Assembly (NCBI RefSeq): GCF_001542855.1
Contig: NZ_LNBY01000012.1
Location: forward strand, 1 to 64,000
Length of the DNA: 64,000 nucleotides
Source: Erythrobacter sp. AP23
Lineage (GTDB): Bacteria > Pseudomonadota > Alphaproteobacteria > Sphingomonadales > Sphingomonadaceae
Direction of reading: 5' to 3'
Shown: one piece after another, positions 42,038 through 52,136 of the stretch
Numbering within the stretch: the first letter of the stretch is position 1
How the letters are laid out: every line of letters begins with the position of its first letter
Made by a program: the position numbers and the translations under genes
The notes under the pieces: generated by a model
What the model saw: only the letters and a program-made list of their open reading frames with translations
The model's database searches: none
What the model was told of the DNA's origin: nothing

Positions 42038-42083
42038 CGCGAACGGACCTAGCGGCTTGCGCCGCACGGTCCAACGATGGATT

Positions 42084-42752
42084 TCATGAAATCGTATCCT
42101 CGGCGCGGGGGACGAGGATCAACGTATTGTCCTCTACCCGCCAGGAGCCGAGCCGGGCGAGCACATTCATCCCGATAACGTTGAAATCACCGAAACTTTC
42201 GGCAATCGCGGCGTCGGTTCCGCTGGCGCTGACGTTTCCGAAAGTGAGGCTGTCGACGGTCGCGACATGGGCCTGCACCGTCCCGTTGGCGGTCCCGAGC
42301 ATGATCGGAATGCCGCCCCTGCGCGGTTCAAGCCCGGCGCGTTCGGCGAGCGGTGCCGAGATCGCGGTAAGTGTCGCGCCGGTGTCGATCATGAAATTGC
42401 CCGGTTCGCCGTTGATCTCGGCGCGAACCCAGAAATGCCCGTCGGCCGAGAGCGGAATGCGCGTTTCCCCGCCCGCGACCACCTGTTCGGGCAAGCCGAT
42501 CTGCGGCACCGCAACATCGAATCGCGGATCGAAGCGCGAAAGCTGCAGGACGACGGTGAGCAGGATCAGGCCAAGCGCCAGCGAACTTGCCACGCGCAGC
42601 AGACCACCGAGGGCCGAGCGCCTGGCGACGACCGCACCGATCCAGCCCAGTACCATAGCCGCCATCGCCGCGATAAGCAGTTCGGAGCGGGGGATGGCCC
42701 GTAGCGTATCGGCTGCGGCGCTGAAGACGGGTTCGAGGTCCATTGACTGCAT
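42084..42752 (-). CDS. Membrane-anchored retropepsin-like aspartic protease (TIGR02281 type)
   Basis: The 222-residue protein has two N-terminal membrane helices (about residues 25-45 and 52-75) and a periplasmic single-domain clan AA protease. The active motif is FMIDTGATLTAIS, followed by the flap region and a VIGMNVLARLGSWRVEDNT end. The domain probably dimerises to form the active site. Substrates are unknown. ATG codons at 42752 and 42743 are both possible starts. Confidence 0.82.
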   Translation of the reverse strand: MQSMDLEPVFSAAADTLRAIPRSELLIAAMAAMVLGWIGAVVARRSALGGLLRVASSLALGLILLTVVLQLSRFDPRFDVAVPQIGLPEQVVAGGETRIPLSADGHFWVRAEINGEPGNFMIDTGATLTAISAPLAERAGLEPRRGGIPIMLGTANGTVQAHVATVDSLTFGNVSASGTDAAIAESFGDFNVIGMNVLARLGSWRVEDNTLILVPRAEDTIS

Positions 42753-42794
42753 ATAGGAACGCGCCGGTGACGCGTCCATGAATATGGACTTCGG

Positions 42795-43793
42795 TCAGGG
42801 CGCCTCGCGTTGCTCCGTGGCGCGAGCGAGGATGACCGAGAAGCGTTCCTGTGCATCGAGCCAGCGCTCCACCGGGGTCCAGCCGCCGGCCAACAGCAGC
42901 GTATAGGCACCGCGGCGCGTGAACTTGTGGCTGTTTTCGGTGTGGATGGTCTCGCCCTCGGTCATCGAGAAGCGCTCGCCCGAAACCTCGAAATCGATGT
43001 CGCGTGTGGCCCTTAGGTGCATTTCGATCCGGCCGAGCTTGTCGTTCCACACCGCTTCATGCGCGAGTGCCTCGACCGGGATCGTGCCATCCAGTTCGCG
43101 ATTGATGCGGGTGAGAAGATTGAGGTTGAACGCTGCCGTCACGCCCTCGCCGTCGTCATAGGCGGCCTCGAGCACCTCGCGATCCTTCACCAGATCCATG
43201 CCGATCAGCAGCATCGGGCTCTCACCCTCTTCCGCGCCCAGCGTGGCGCGCATCGAGCGCAGCAGGTCTACCGCGGTGCGCGGAACCATGTTGCCGATGG
43301 TCGAGCCGGGAAAGAAACCGAGCTTCTTGAGCGGCACGACTTCGTCGGGAAGCGCGACACGGCGCATGAAATCGGCCTCCACCGGGTGAACCGGCAGGCC
43401 GGGAAACTTCTCTGCCAGCGCCGCGGCGCTCTCACGCAGGAAATCGCCGGAGATGTCCAGCGGGACATAGGCCGCCGGATCGATCGCCTCGAGCAGCAGC
43501 GGCGTCTTGAACGAGCTGCCCGATCCGAATTCGACCACCGCCCTGCCCGGCCCGATCAGTTCGGCGAATTGCGCACCGCGCGCCTCGAGGATCTCCCTTT
43601 CGGCGCGGGTCGGGTAGTATTCTTCGACTTGGGTGATTTGCTCGAACAGGCGCGAGCCTTCCTCGTCGTAGAACCAGCGTGCCGGGATCGCTTTCGGCCT
43701 TTGACGCAGCCCCTTGAGCACGTCGGCGCGAAAAGCGCGGTCGACCCCATCCTCGTCCAGGTCGACGAGGGCTATTCCGGTATCGGATTTCAT
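42795..43793 (-). CDS. egtD: L-histidine N-alpha-methyltransferase EgtD
   Basis: EgtD trimethylates histidine to hercynine, the first step of ergothioneine synthesis. The 332-residue protein has the family blocks ARWFYDEEGSRLFEQITQVE, YYPTRAEREIL, VEFGSGSSFKTPLLLEAI (SAM site) and FFPGSTIGNMVP. The ATG shares a base with the egtB TGA stop, so both steps are translated together. Although it follows egtB on the transcript, it acts before EgtB in the pathway. Confidence 0.93.
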   Translation of the reverse strand: MKSDTGIALVDLDEDGVDRAFRADVLKGLRQRPKAIPARWFYDEEGSRLFEQITQVEEYYPTRAEREILEARGAQFAELIGPGRAVVEFGSGSSFKTPLLLEAIDPAAYVPLDISGDFLRESAAALAEKFPGLPVHPVEADFMRRVALPDEVVPLKKLGFFPGSTIGNMVPRTAVDLLRSMRATLGAEEGESPMLLIGMDLVKDREVLEAAYDDGEGVTAAFNLNLLTRINRELDGTIPVEALAHEAVWNDKLGRIEMHLRATRDIDFEVSGERFSMTEGETIHTENSHKFTRRGAYTLLLAGGWTPVERWLDAQERFSVILARATEQREAP

Positions 43794-45097
43794 CAGATGT
43801 CCTTTGCCAGCCGCAGTCCGGTGAATTGCCAGCGCTGGTGTGGGTAGAAGAAGTTGCGGTAGCTGGGCCGCGAGTGGCCGCGCACGGTGGCGCAACTGGC
43901 GCCCTTGAGTACGAATTGGCCGCTCATGAATTTGCCATTGTATTCGCCGACCGCGCCTGCGGCTGGCTGGAACCGGGGATAGGGCAAGTAGGCCGAGCGG
44001 GTAAACTGCCAGCAATCACCGAACAATCCCTCCCCGCCGACGGGGAGTGGCGGTGCCGCATCGTCGAGCTGGTTTCCGCCCTGCGGGTCGTGTGCCTGCA
44101 TCTCCCCTTCCTGGCCACGTGCTATGGCCTCCCATTCGAATTCGGTCGGCAGGCGGTTGCCCGCCCAGCTAGCGAAGGCATCGGCCTCGAAATAGGAGAT
44201 ATGCGTGACCGGCGCGTCGGGATCGCGTTCCTGCCAGCCGCAATGCGTGAAATGCTCGCCCTCGCGCCAATAGAGCGGCGCCGCGATGCCGTTCTCGCAC
44301 ACCCAGGCCCAACCGTCGGACAGCCACAAGGTCGCCGTCTCATAGCCGCCATCGGCAATGAAGGCGTCCCATTCGCGATTGGTCACGAGCCGCGAGGCAA
44401 GCGCGAAGGGTTCGAGCAACACGCGGTGCGCAGGACCTTCGTTGTCGAAGGCGAAGCCCTCTCCCTGATGGCCGATCCGCGCGATTCCTCCCGGGTGCAT
44501 GTGCCAATCCGGCTCCCCATGCAGGCGGGAACCACGGTCGGCCTTGTTCCGCTCTTGCAGCCTGAGATTCCCGCCTTCACGGGAACTCCGAGCATCCCAC
44601 ATCTCCGCGTCCAGCGGGTTCTGGAACAGCGCGTGCTTGATATCGGTGAGCAACAATTCCTGATGCTGCTGCTCGTGGGCGAGGCCGAGCTCGATCAGCG
44701 GTACGCATTCCTCGCGCTCGAACAGCGGCGCCATTGCCGCGTCCACATGCGCGCGCCATGCGAGAATTTCCTCGAGCGTCGGACGTGACAGCATGCCGCG
44801 CGAAAAACGGGCGATCCGCTCACCTTCGGTCTCGTAATAGGAGTTGAAAACGAAGGGCCAGTCCTCGTCGAACAGCTCATAATCGCCGTGCTTGTCGCGC
44901 AGCAGGAAGGTTTCCCAGAACCAGGTGGTATGCGCGAGGTGCCATTTGGCGGGGCTCGCATCCTCCATCGACTGGATGGTCGCATCGGCGTCACTGAGAG
45001 GGTCCGCCAGGCTGTTGCTCAGGCTGCGGACCGATGCGTACCGGGCCGCTAGCGCTTCGCCGAGCGCGGGCCGTGATCGAGGCTGGGCTCGGGACAT
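43793..45097 (-). CDS. egtB: Ergothioneine biosynthesis sulfoxide synthase EgtB
   Basis: EgtB uses iron and oxygen to join hercynine with a thiol donor. The 434-residue protein has an N-terminal DinB-type helical bundle with a histidine in WHLAHTTWFWETF and the HEQQHQE motif (His-x3-His-x-Glu iron ligands), then a formylglycine-generating-enzyme-like C-terminal domain (RLPTEFEWEAIARG, SYRNFFYPHQRWQFTGLRLA). Whether glutamylcysteine or cysteine is the donor cannot be told; egtC and egtE are not nearby. GGGGGGA precedes the ATG at 45097. The 192-bp spacer upstream shows no gene. Confidence 0.93.
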   Translation of the reverse strand: MSRAQPRSRPALGEALAARYASVRSLSNSLADPLSDADATIQSMEDASPAKWHLAHTTWFWETFLLRDKHGDYELFDEDWPFVFNSYYETEGERIARFSRGMLSRPTLEEILAWRAHVDAAMAPLFEREECVPLIELGLAHEQQHQELLLTDIKHALFQNPLDAEMWDARSSREGGNLRLQERNKADRGSRLHGEPDWHMHPGGIARIGHQGEGFAFDNEGPAHRVLLEPFALASRLVTNREWDAFIADGGYETATLWLSDGWAWVCENGIAAPLYWREGEHFTHCGWQERDPDAPVTHISYFEADAFASWAGNRLPTEFEWEAIARGQEGEMQAHDPQGGNQLDDAAPPLPVGGEGLFGDCWQFTRSAYLPYPRFQPAAGAVGEYNGKFMSGQFVLKGASCATVRGHSRPSYRNFFYPHQRWQFTGLRLAKDI

Positions 45098-45289
45098 CGC
45101 TATCCCCCCTTCGTAGCAGTCGCCGGAACCTGGCAACCACCTCTTACCATGGCGCAATTCAATGACCGTTTAAAGAGCGCAGGGAAAAAACCGTCTGCGA
45201 ACAAGCGAATGGCGCGATCCCGCAACAATCCGGCGATCGCCCGCGGGTTCCGCCAAACGGCGTGGTCCTGCGAACGATAGGGGCTCGCT

Positions 45290-46663
45290 TCAGGCCGCGT
45301 CGGCCTGTCGCACGTTATTCTCCTCGTTGAGCATTTCGGCGATGAGGAAAGCCAGTTCGAGCGATTGGGCCGCATTGAGGCGCGGGTCGCAATGTGTGTG
45401 ATAGCGATCGCCCAGCGCATCGTCGGTGATCGCCACCGCGCCGCCCACGCATTCGGTCACGTCCTGCCCGGTCATCTCGACATGGATGCCGCCCGGATGC
45501 GTGCCTTCGGCGCGATGCACTGCGAAAAACCCTTTCACCTCGGTCAGGATGCGGTCGAAGGGCCGCGTCTTGTAGCCGCTTTCCGATTTCACGACATTGC
45601 CGTGCATCGGGTCGCAGCTCCACACGACCGGATGCCCTTCGGCCTTCACCGCGCGCACCAGGCGCGGCAGGCCCTCTTCCACCTTGTCGTGGCCGAAGCG
45701 GCTGATCAGCACGATCCGTCCCGGCTCGCGCGCGGGGTTGAGCGCGTCGAGCAGTTTCAGCAGCGCATCGGTTTCCAGGCTCGGCCCGCATTTCATGCCC
45801 AGCGGATTGCCGATTCCGCGCGCGAATTCGATATGCGCGCTGCCCTCGAAGCGGGTGCGGTCGCCGATCCAGACCATATGCGCGCTGGTATCGTACCACT
45901 CCCCCGTCAGACTGTCGCGCCGGGTCAGCGCCTGCTCGTAGGGCAGCAACAGCGCCTCATGGCTGGTATAGAAGCTCGCGCGCTGCAATTGCGGGAGCAC
46001 CTGCGGATCGACCCCGCAGGCTTCCATGAAGTCGAGCGCTTCGCCGATGCGGTCGGCAATGTCGGTGAACTTGTCCGCCCAGGGGCTGCGACCCATGAAG
46101 TCGAGCGTCCACTGATGGACCTGGCGCAGATTGGCGTAGCCGCCGGTGGCGAAAGCGCGCAGCAGGTTCAGCGTGGCGGCGGCCTGCGAATAGGCGCGCA
46201 CCATACGCTGCGGATCGTTGGTGCGGGCGGCCTCTTCGAACTCGATGCCGTTGATATTGTCGCCGAAATAGCTCGGCAGCGTGATGTCGCCCTGCGTTTC
46301 GGTATCCGAGCTGCGCGGCTTGGCGAACTGGCCCGCCATGCGCCCGACCTTCACCACCGGCTTCTTGCTGGCGAAGGTCATGACGACCGCCATCTGCAGC
46401 AGCACGCGGAATGTATCGCGGATGTTGTTCGGGTGGAATTCGGCGAAACTTTCGGCGCAGTCACCGCCCTGTAGCAGGAAGGCCCGCCCCTCCGCCACAT
46501 CGGCGAGGTCCGCCTTCAGCGCGCGCGCCTCGCCCGCGAAGACCAACGGGGGGTGCGTTTCGAGCGAAGTGGTGGCAGCCTCGAGAGCGGCTGCGTCGGG
46601 ATAGGTCGGCAAATGCCTCGCCTCGAATCCCTGCCAGCTATCGGGTGCCCAATTCGTCGCCAT
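45290..46663 (-). CDS. aroG: Class II (plant-type) 3-deoxy-7-phosphoheptulonate synthase
   Basis: DAHP synthase condenses phosphoenolpyruvate and erythrose-4-phosphate, the first shikimate step. The 457-residue protein has the class II hallmarks [34 protein letters not shown] (metal Cys), [46 protein letters not shown] and [20 protein letters not shown]. The ATG at 46663 with GGAAGAG upstream is preferred over a longer reading. It is monocistronic by spacing. Confidence 0.94.
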   Translation of the reverse strand: MATNWAPDSWQGFEARHLPTYPDAAALEAATTSLETHPPLVFAGEARALKADLADVAEGRAFLLQGGDCAESFAEFHPNNIRDTFRVLLQMAVVMTFASKKPVVKVGRMAGQFAKPRSSDTETQGDITLPSYFGDNINGIEFEEAARTNDPQRMVRAYSQAAATLNLLRAFATGGYANLRQVHQWTLDFMGRSPWADKFTDIADRIGEALDFMEACGVDPQVLPQLQRASFYTSHEALLLPYEQALTRRDSLTGEWYDTSAHMVWIGDRTRFEGSAHIEFARGIGNPLGMKCGPSLETDALLKLLDALNPAREPGRIVLISRFGHDKVEEGLPRLVRAVKAEGHPVVWSCDPMHGNVVKSESGYKTRPFDRILTEVKGFFAVHRAEGTHPGGIHVEMTGQDVTECVGGAVAITDDALGDRYHTHCDPRLNAAQSLELAFLIAEMLNEENNVRQADAA

Positions 46664-46760
46664 TGTCTCTTCCGTCTGCGGCGCCGGAATTGGCGCCTGA
46701 TTGCCCACCTGTAGCAGACGAGCGCGCATCATGTCGCAAGCAGCATTTGCTTGGCCAGCT

Positions 46761-46786
46761 TAAAAAGCCGATTGCAGTGTCCGGCT
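46761..46786 (-). terminator. Rho-independent terminator after the M16 peptidase gene
   Basis: On the minus strand AGCCG (46786-46782), an 11-base loop and CGGCT (46770-46766) are followed by four more T. The stem starts at the last base of the stop codon. Confidence 0.6.
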
Positions 46787-49725
46787 CAGCGCCCGGAAAC
46801 GGCCGCACCGGCACTTGCCGATGTCGCCAGGTCCTGGCCCTGCGGAATCACCGCCAGCTTCCACCCCTCGCGCGAGGCGAGGTATTTCTGCGCCAGCGCC
46901 TGCAATTCGGCCGGCGGGGTCTGCGTGTAATCGGCCAGCAGATAGCGCAGCAGCCCAATCCGGCGATCGTCCACGGACGCACCCTCGAGCTGGTAGAGCC
47001 AGAACAGGTTCCCTGTCGACGCGCGGCTAACATATTGGCGCAGCGGTTCGACCACGCGATTGTATTCGTCTTCGGATACCGGCGCGCTGGCCAGTTCCTT
47101 GGCGATGCGCTCCGCTTCGGCGAAGAATACGGGCACGTCCTCGGGACGCAATTGCGCGAGCGCGGCGATCCGTCCGCCACTGTTCACGTCGCTCGGCCAG
47201 TCGGAGCGTACAACCGGCGAATAGCTCGCGCCGGCATGTTCGCGCATCGCGTCCATCAGCCTGTTGTTGAACAGCGAGGCGAGCACTTCAAGCCGGCGCG
47301 ATTCGCGCAGGTTCTCGACCCCCGCCCCGCTCGGCCAGGCAACCACGGCGGCGGCCTGGTTGGCATCGCCGCGATGATGACGCACCACCGTCTCGCCGGC
47401 CTCGGGGAAATCGACCGGGCGGTTCAAGACCTCGGCCGAAGGCGCCTCGCGCGGGGGCAGGGCGCCGAAGGTCTCGCGCAGCGTCTCGATCGTGGCCGCC
47501 TTGTCGAATTCGCCGAAGACCAGCACTTCGACCGGCCCCTGTTTCAAGAGCGGTTCCCAGACCTCGCGGAAATCTTCCGGGGTCGCCGCGTCGAACATCT
47601 CGGGAGTCGGCGTGCGGAAGCGCGGGTCGCTGTCGCGCAGAAGATATTCGAGATCGCGCTGCAGGATGCCGCCGGGATTGGCGGAATAGCTTTCATAGGC
47701 GAGCTGGCCTGCCGCCTTGGCGCGGGCAACGGGATTGGGATCCCAGCCCGGCATCGCCAGTTTGGCGGCAAAGAGATATAACTGTTCGTCGAGATCGGCC
47801 TCGCGCGTCTGGGCATAGAAGGTAAAGGCCCCGTCGCCGGTTTCGAAATCGAAGCCGAATTTGCGCCCGGTCGAAAGAAGGTCGAGTTCCTCCTGGCCCA
47901 GTTCGCCGATTCCGGCACCGATCAGCGCGGCATAGCCGAGATTGGCATGAACCGCGTCTTCGGGATCGATGGCGCGATAGCCTGCACCGAAGCGCACCTT
48001 TACGGCCACGCGGCCCGGTTCGGCATCGTTGGCCCACAGGATCGCTTTCACGCCATTGGCGAATTCGACCTGTTCGATATCGAGCACGCCGATCGGCCCC
48101 TGCGCGGTGATCTGCCCGGGCTCGCCGAGAGGCGGCAACTCGTCGAAGGAAACCGACTGCGCCGCGAGCCGCGCATCCGCATCGGCATCGGGGGTTTCCA
48201 GCAGCGCGTTGCGGATCGCCTGCTCGCTCGCCTCGCCCGTCGCCGGGGTGACATAGGCGGCACGGATCACATCGCCCGAAAACAGCGCGCGGGTGTGGTC
48301 GAGCACGCGTTCGGGCGTGAGCGTTTCCTTCATCGAATTGAAGACCATCAGCACGGTTTCGGGCGCGGCGACCGCCTCGCGGATGTCGACCGCATTGACG
48401 ATATCGTCTGCCAGGCGCGGACCGGGCAGCACGCGGCGCTGTTCGACCTGGCTCTGGAAGACGATCTCGAATTCGGCGAGTTCGCGGTCGATCTCTTCCT
48501 GCGAGGGCGGCGTCGCCAGCGCGTCGGCAATCACGCCGCGAATGTCGTCGAGCGCGGCTTTCCAGTCGGGGGTCAGCGGGGCGAAGGTGACGAAGGTCAT
48601 ATCCGCCGACCGGCTGACATCGTCCTGCGCGACCTGGGCATAGAGATAGCTGCCGCCCGCCCGCGCGCGCGCCTCGAGCCGGCGGTTGATCAGCGCCTGC
48701 GCCAGCGCATCGCGCAGCAGGCCCTCGTTATAGGCTACCGTGTCGAGCACCGGACGCCATGGACGCATTATCGCATAGGAGAAGGAGCGTGGCAGGTCGG
48801 GTTCGACGATGACCCCCGTTTCGCCGACCGGATTTTCCGGATTCGCTCCTGCGGGCGCAACCGGGTCGCCGAAATCGGGCGCCGGGACATGCGCGCCCTC
48901 GCCCTGCCAGTCGCCGAACCACTTCTCGATCTCGGCGGCCAGCTGCATCGGGTCCATGTCGCCCGCCGCCACGACCACTGCGTTTTCCGGGCGGTACCAG
49001 CGGTTGTAGAAGGCGCTGACGCTCGACCCCGTGGCGGCGCTCAGCGTGGCCTCGGTGCCGATGGGTGTGCGCGTGGCGAGCCTCTGCCCGGCGAAGAGCA
49101 CGCCGCGGCTGGCATTGCCCGCACGTTCCGAGGGGCCTGCGCGCTCGCGCTTTTCGGCCAATACGATCGGCACCTCGGCCCGGATATTTTCATCGCTCAG
49201 TACGGGGCTGCGCACCATGCCAGACAGAAGTTTCATGCTCTCGGCGAGCTTGGCCTCGTCGACATTGGGCAGGTCCAGCTTGTAGACCGTGTGCGTCGGG
49301 CTGGTCTCGGCATTGGTGTCGCTGCCGAAGGTCGCGCCCAGCCGCTGCCAGGTCGGAATGGCCTCGGCCGGGCCGAGATACTTGCTCTCGCGAAACAGCA
49401 GGTGCTCGAGCAGATGAGCATAGCCCAGCTCGGATTCCTCCTCGTGCAGCGATCCCGCATCGATCCGCACGCGCACCGAAACCTGGTCGGGCGGGACGGC
49501 GTTTCTGCGCACGGCATAGCGCAGACCGTTGGGCAATTCGCCGAAGGTCCATTCCTCGTCGCGCGGGACGTCGCTGCCTTCGTATATCCATGGCGTGCCA
49601 TCGGCCGGTGTAAGATACTCGGGCGTCGGTGCTGCAGGCTCCTGCGCGAGCAGGGGCTGCGGAGCGAGCAGCGCAGCGGGAAGGACGAGCGCGAGACGCC
49701 TGATGGCACGCGTGAATTGGGTCAT
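46786..49725 (-). CDS. Exported M16 (insulinase/pitrilysin) zinc peptidase, two-unit form
   Basis: The 979-residue protein has a signal peptide (RLALVLPAALLAPQPLLAQ) and two M16 repeats. The first keeps the zinc site HLLEH in GYAHLLEHLLFRES, with the distal Glu expected about 75 residues on. The second half (from about residue 500) has the fold but no HxxEH, as usual for two-unit M16 proteins. It should act in the periplasm on peptides. It ends at a hairpin terminator. ATG codons at 49725 and 49734 are both possible starts. Confidence 0.9.
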   Translation of the reverse strand: MTQFTRAIRRLALVLPAALLAPQPLLAQEPAAPTPEYLTPADGTPWIYEGSDVPRDEEWTFGELPNGLRYAVRRNAVPPDQVSVRVRIDAGSLHEEESELGYAHLLEHLLFRESKYLGPAEAIPTWQRLGATFGSDTNAETSPTHTVYKLDLPNVDEAKLAESMKLLSGMVRSPVLSDENIRAEVPIVLAEKRERAGPSERAGNASRGVLFAGQRLATRTPIGTEATLSAATGSSVSAFYNRWYRPENAVVVAAGDMDPMQLAAEIEKWFGDWQGEGAHVPAPDFGDPVAPAGANPENPVGETGVIVEPDLPRSFSYAIMRPWRPVLDTVAYNEGLLRDALAQALINRRLEARARAGGSYLYAQVAQDDVSRSADMTFVTFAPLTPDWKAALDDIRGVIADALATPPSQEEIDRELAEFEIVFQSQVEQRRVLPGPRLADDIVNAVDIREAVAAPETVLMVFNSMKETLTPERVLDHTRALFSGDVIRAAYVTPATGEASEQAIRNALLETPDADADARLAAQSVSFDELPPLGEPGQITAQGPIGVLDIEQVEFANGVKAILWANDAEPGRVAVKVRFGAGYRAIDPEDAVHANLGYAALIGAGIGELGQEELDLLSTGRKFGFDFETGDGAFTFYAQTREADLDEQLYLFAAKLAMPGWDPNPVARAKAAGQLAYESYSANPGGILQRDLEYLLRDSDPRFRTPTPEMFDAATPEDFREVWEPLLKQGPVEVLVFGEFDKAATIETLRETFGALPPREAPSAEVLNRPVDFPEAGETVVRHHRGDANQAAAVVAWPSGAGVENLRESRRLEVLASLFNNRLMDAMREHAGASYSPVVRSDWPSDVNSGGRIAALAQLRPEDVPVFFAEAERIAKELASAPVSEDEYNRVVEPLRQYVSRASTGNLFWLYQLEGASVDDRRIGLLRYLLADYTQTPPAELQALAQKYLASREGWKLAVIPQGQDLATSASAGAAVSGR

Positions 49726-49825
49726 GCAGGGCATATAGGCGGGCAATGCGTGAAGGCTAGGTGAATGTTCCCGCCCCAAGCGTTACTTCCTTGCCCCGCG
49801 GGCTTGCGGCACCTACATCCGTCCC

Positions 49826-50407
49826 ATGTTCATCGAGACCGAAACCACGCCCAATCCGGCAAGCCTGAAATTCCTGCCCGGCCAGCAAGTCATGGGTCAG
49901 GGTACCCGCGAATTCGCCACTCCCGAAGCTGCCGAGGCCAGCCCGCTGGCGCAGGCGATCTTCGACACGGGCGAGGTCGTGAACGTCTTCTTCGGTTCCG
50001 ATTTCGTCTCCGTTACGGCGGCGCCCGGGGTCGGCTGGACCGACCTCAAGCCACAGGTCCTGGCAATCCTGCTCGACCATTTCGTGTCGCAGGCTCCGCT
50101 GTTCGCGCCGGGTACTGCTGGCGGCATCGCTGTCCCGTCCGAGGACGAGAGCATGATAGTCGAAGAGCGGGACGAGGATTCCGATATCATCGCGCAGATC
50201 AACGAACTGCTCGAAACGCGTGTGCGTCCGGCGGTTGCCGGCGACGGCGGCGACATCCAGTATCGCGGCTATCGCGACGGTGTGGTTCACCTGCAGATGC
50301 AGGGTGCCTGTTCGGGCTGCCCTTCCTCCACCGCCACGCTCAAACACGGTATCGAGGGTCTATTGAAACATTACGTGCCCGAGGTCGTTGAAGTCCGCGC
50401 AGCCTGA
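49826..50407 (+). CDS. nfuA: Nfu-type iron-sulfur cluster carrier
   Basis: The 193-residue protein has the N-terminal Nfu domain (MFIETETTPNPASLKFLPGQ) and a C-terminal NifU domain with the cluster-binding GACSGCPSSTATLKHGIE. It receives Fe-S clusters and passes them to apo-proteins such as the radical SAM MiaB type encoded at 58057. It is followed 29 bp later by a nitroreductase-fold gene on the same strand. Confidence 0.92.
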   Translation: MFIETETTPNPASLKFLPGQQVMGQGTREFATPEAAEASPLAQAIFDTGEVVNVFFGSDFVSVTAAPGVGWTDLKPQVLAILLDHFVSQAPLFAPGTAGGIAVPSEDESMIVEERDEDSDIIAQINELLETRVRPAVAGDGGDIQYRGYRDGVVHLQMQGACSGCPSSTATLKHGIEGLLKHYVPEVVEVRAA

Positions 50408-50436
50408 CTTCTTCCCGCAAACCGAAGGACACGATT

Positions 50437-51030
50437 TTGGCCGATACGCTTTCCGCCGACGCCCTCGACATCATCTTCCGCGAAGCACGCAGCTACAATG
50501 GTTGGCTCGACAAGCCGGTAAGCGACGAGCAGATCCACGCGATCTACGAATTGCTCAAGATGGCGCCGACCTCGGCCAATATGCAGCCCGCGCGGATCGT
50601 CTGGGTGAAATCGGACGAAGCCAAACAGCAGCTCGCCGACTGCGCGATGGAGGGCAACCGGGACAAGATCCTGACTGCGCCGGTGACAGCGATCATCGGC
50701 TACGATATCGACTTCCACGAGGAACTGCCCTGGCTGTTTCCCCACACCGATGCGAAAAGCTGGTTCGAGGGCGACGAAGAGGGCCGCAAGGAAGGCGCTT
50801 TTCGCAACTCCTCGCTGCAAGGCGCCTATCTGATGATCGCCGCCCGCGCGCTGGGGCTCGATTGCGGGCCGATGTCGGGCTTCGACAATGCGGCGGTCGA
50901 CAAGGCCTTCTTCGGCGACGATCCGAAGCACAGGAGCAACTTCATCTGTGCGATCGGCCATGGCGATCCCAAGAGCATCTTCGATCGCAGCCCGCGCCCC
51001 GACTTCGACACATTCAACCGTATCGCCTGA
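50437..51030 (+). CDS. Nitroreductase-fold malonic semialdehyde reductase-like protein (RutE/HadB group)
   Basis: The 197-residue protein matches the small RutE-like branch: FREARSYNGWLDKPV, MAPTSANMQPARIVWVKSD, SLQGAYLMIAARALGLDCGP and a closing PRPDFDTFNRIA. RutE reduces malonic semialdehyde in pyrimidine breakdown, but no rut genes are nearby, so the substrate is open. The TTG start at 50437 is supported by AAGGA 8 bases upstream. Confidence 0.83.
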   Translation: MADTLSADALDIIFREARSYNGWLDKPVSDEQIHAIYELLKMAPTSANMQPARIVWVKSDEAKQQLADCAMEGNRDKILTAPVTAIIGYDIDFHEELPWLFPHTDAKSWFEGDEEGRKEGAFRNSSLQGAYLMIAARALGLDCGPMSGFDNAAVDKAFFGDDPKHRSNFICAIGHGDPKSIFDRSPRPDFDTFNRIA

Positions 51031-51066
51031 CTTGCAGCCTCGCCTCCGCTGGGGCAGTGCGCCCTC

Positions 51067-51678
51067 ATGCGGATGCTGGCGATTGAAACTGCAACCGAGG
51101 CCTGTTCGGTAGCGCTGTTCGAGGATGGCGCGCTGCTCGACTCGCGTCACGAAATTCTCGGCCGCGGCCATGCCGAGCGGCTGGTTCCGATGATTGCCGA
51201 ACTTCCGGACAAGGGCCGCGCGGAAGACATACGCGTCTCGCTAGGTCCGGGCAGCTTTACCGGCGTGCGCATCGGCCTGGCCGTGGCGCGCGCGTTGGGC
51301 ATCGCCTGGCGGGCTCAGGTCCGCGGCTATCCCACGCTTGCGCTGGTGGCCGCGATGGCGCGCGGCAGTGACGCGGTGCCGGTCACGGTCTGCATGACCG
51401 GGGGGCATGGCGAGTGGTTCGTGCAGGATTTCGGCAGCGACGGGCAGCCGGTGGACGATGTGGCTTCGCTCGCCCCCGAGCTTGCGGGCGCGCGCGAGCT
51501 ACCCGGAGCCTTGGCCGGATCGAAGGCGGAGGAATTGGCGACGCGCAAGCGCGTGGCACCCAGCGCCATCCGCCTGCCCGAAGCGCGCCACGTCCTGAAT
51601 CTGCCGCCCGATATTCTGAGCGAAAGCCTCACCCCGCTCTACGGTCGCCCGCCGGATGCGAAACTGCCGGGCCGATGA
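51067..51678 (+). CDS. tsaB: tRNA threonylcarbamoyladenosine synthesis protein TsaB
   Basis: TsaB partners TsaD and TsaE in making t6A37 of ANN-decoding tRNAs. The 203-residue protein opens MRMLAIETATEACSVALFE and has the family block VSLGPGSFTGVRIGLAVARAL. It has the TsaD-like fold without the metal site. Its stop overlaps the rimI start (ATGA). Confidence 0.92.
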   Translation: MRMLAIETATEACSVALFEDGALLDSRHEILGRGHAERLVPMIAELPDKGRAEDIRVSLGPGSFTGVRIGLAVARALGIAWRAQVRGYPTLALVAAMARGSDAVPVTVCMTGGHGEWFVQDFGSDGQPVDDVASLAPELAGARELPGALAGSKAEELATRKRVAPSAIRLPEARHVLNLPPDILSESLTPLYGRPPDAKLPGR

Positions 51679-52127
51679 GCGAGCTCGACCAAGTTATGGC
51701 CGTGATGGAGGCCGCCTTCGACCCGCATTGGCGCGAAGCCTGGACCCGCCAGCAGGTCGCCAATTCGTTGGCCATGCCGCATACCTACGCCATTCTCGTC
51801 GATGAGAATGGCCACAGAATTTCGGGCGAGAATACTGCCGCAGGATTTGTGCTCGCAAGACGAGCCCCGGGCGAAGAAGAACTTCTTCTCATCGGCGTGC
51901 GACCCGAAGCGCGCGGAAGGGGCCTCGGTCGCACGCTGATCGAGATTTTCGCGACGCTGGCGCGCGGAGCTGGGGCCGAGCGCATCTTTCTGGAAATGCG
52001 GGCAAACAATCCGGCGCAGCATCTCTACCGCGCCTGCGGCTTCGCGCCGATCGGTCGTCGCAGAGCCTATTATCGCACGCTGGACGGCACTCAACTGGAT
52101 GCAATTACCTTTGCACGAGAGTTGTAG
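51675..52127 (+). CDS. rimI: Ribosomal-protein-alanine N-acetyltransferase RimI-like
   Basis: A 150-residue GNAT acetyltransferase. The acetyl-CoA loop is IGVRPEARGRGLGRTLI, followed by FLEMRANNPAQHLYRACGFAPIGRRRAYY, the usual RimI end. Coupled to tsaB by an ATGA overlap, as in many bacteria. It may acetylate ribosomal protein bS18 or others. Confidence 0.87.
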   Translation: MSELDQVMAVMEAAFDPHWREAWTRQQVANSLAMPHTYAILVDENGHRISGENTAAGFVLARRAPGEEELLLIGVRPEARGRGLGRTLIEIFATLARGAGAERIFLEMRANNPAQHLYRACGFAPIGRRRAYYRTLDGTQLDAITFAREL

Positions 52128-52136
52128 GAATGCGTC

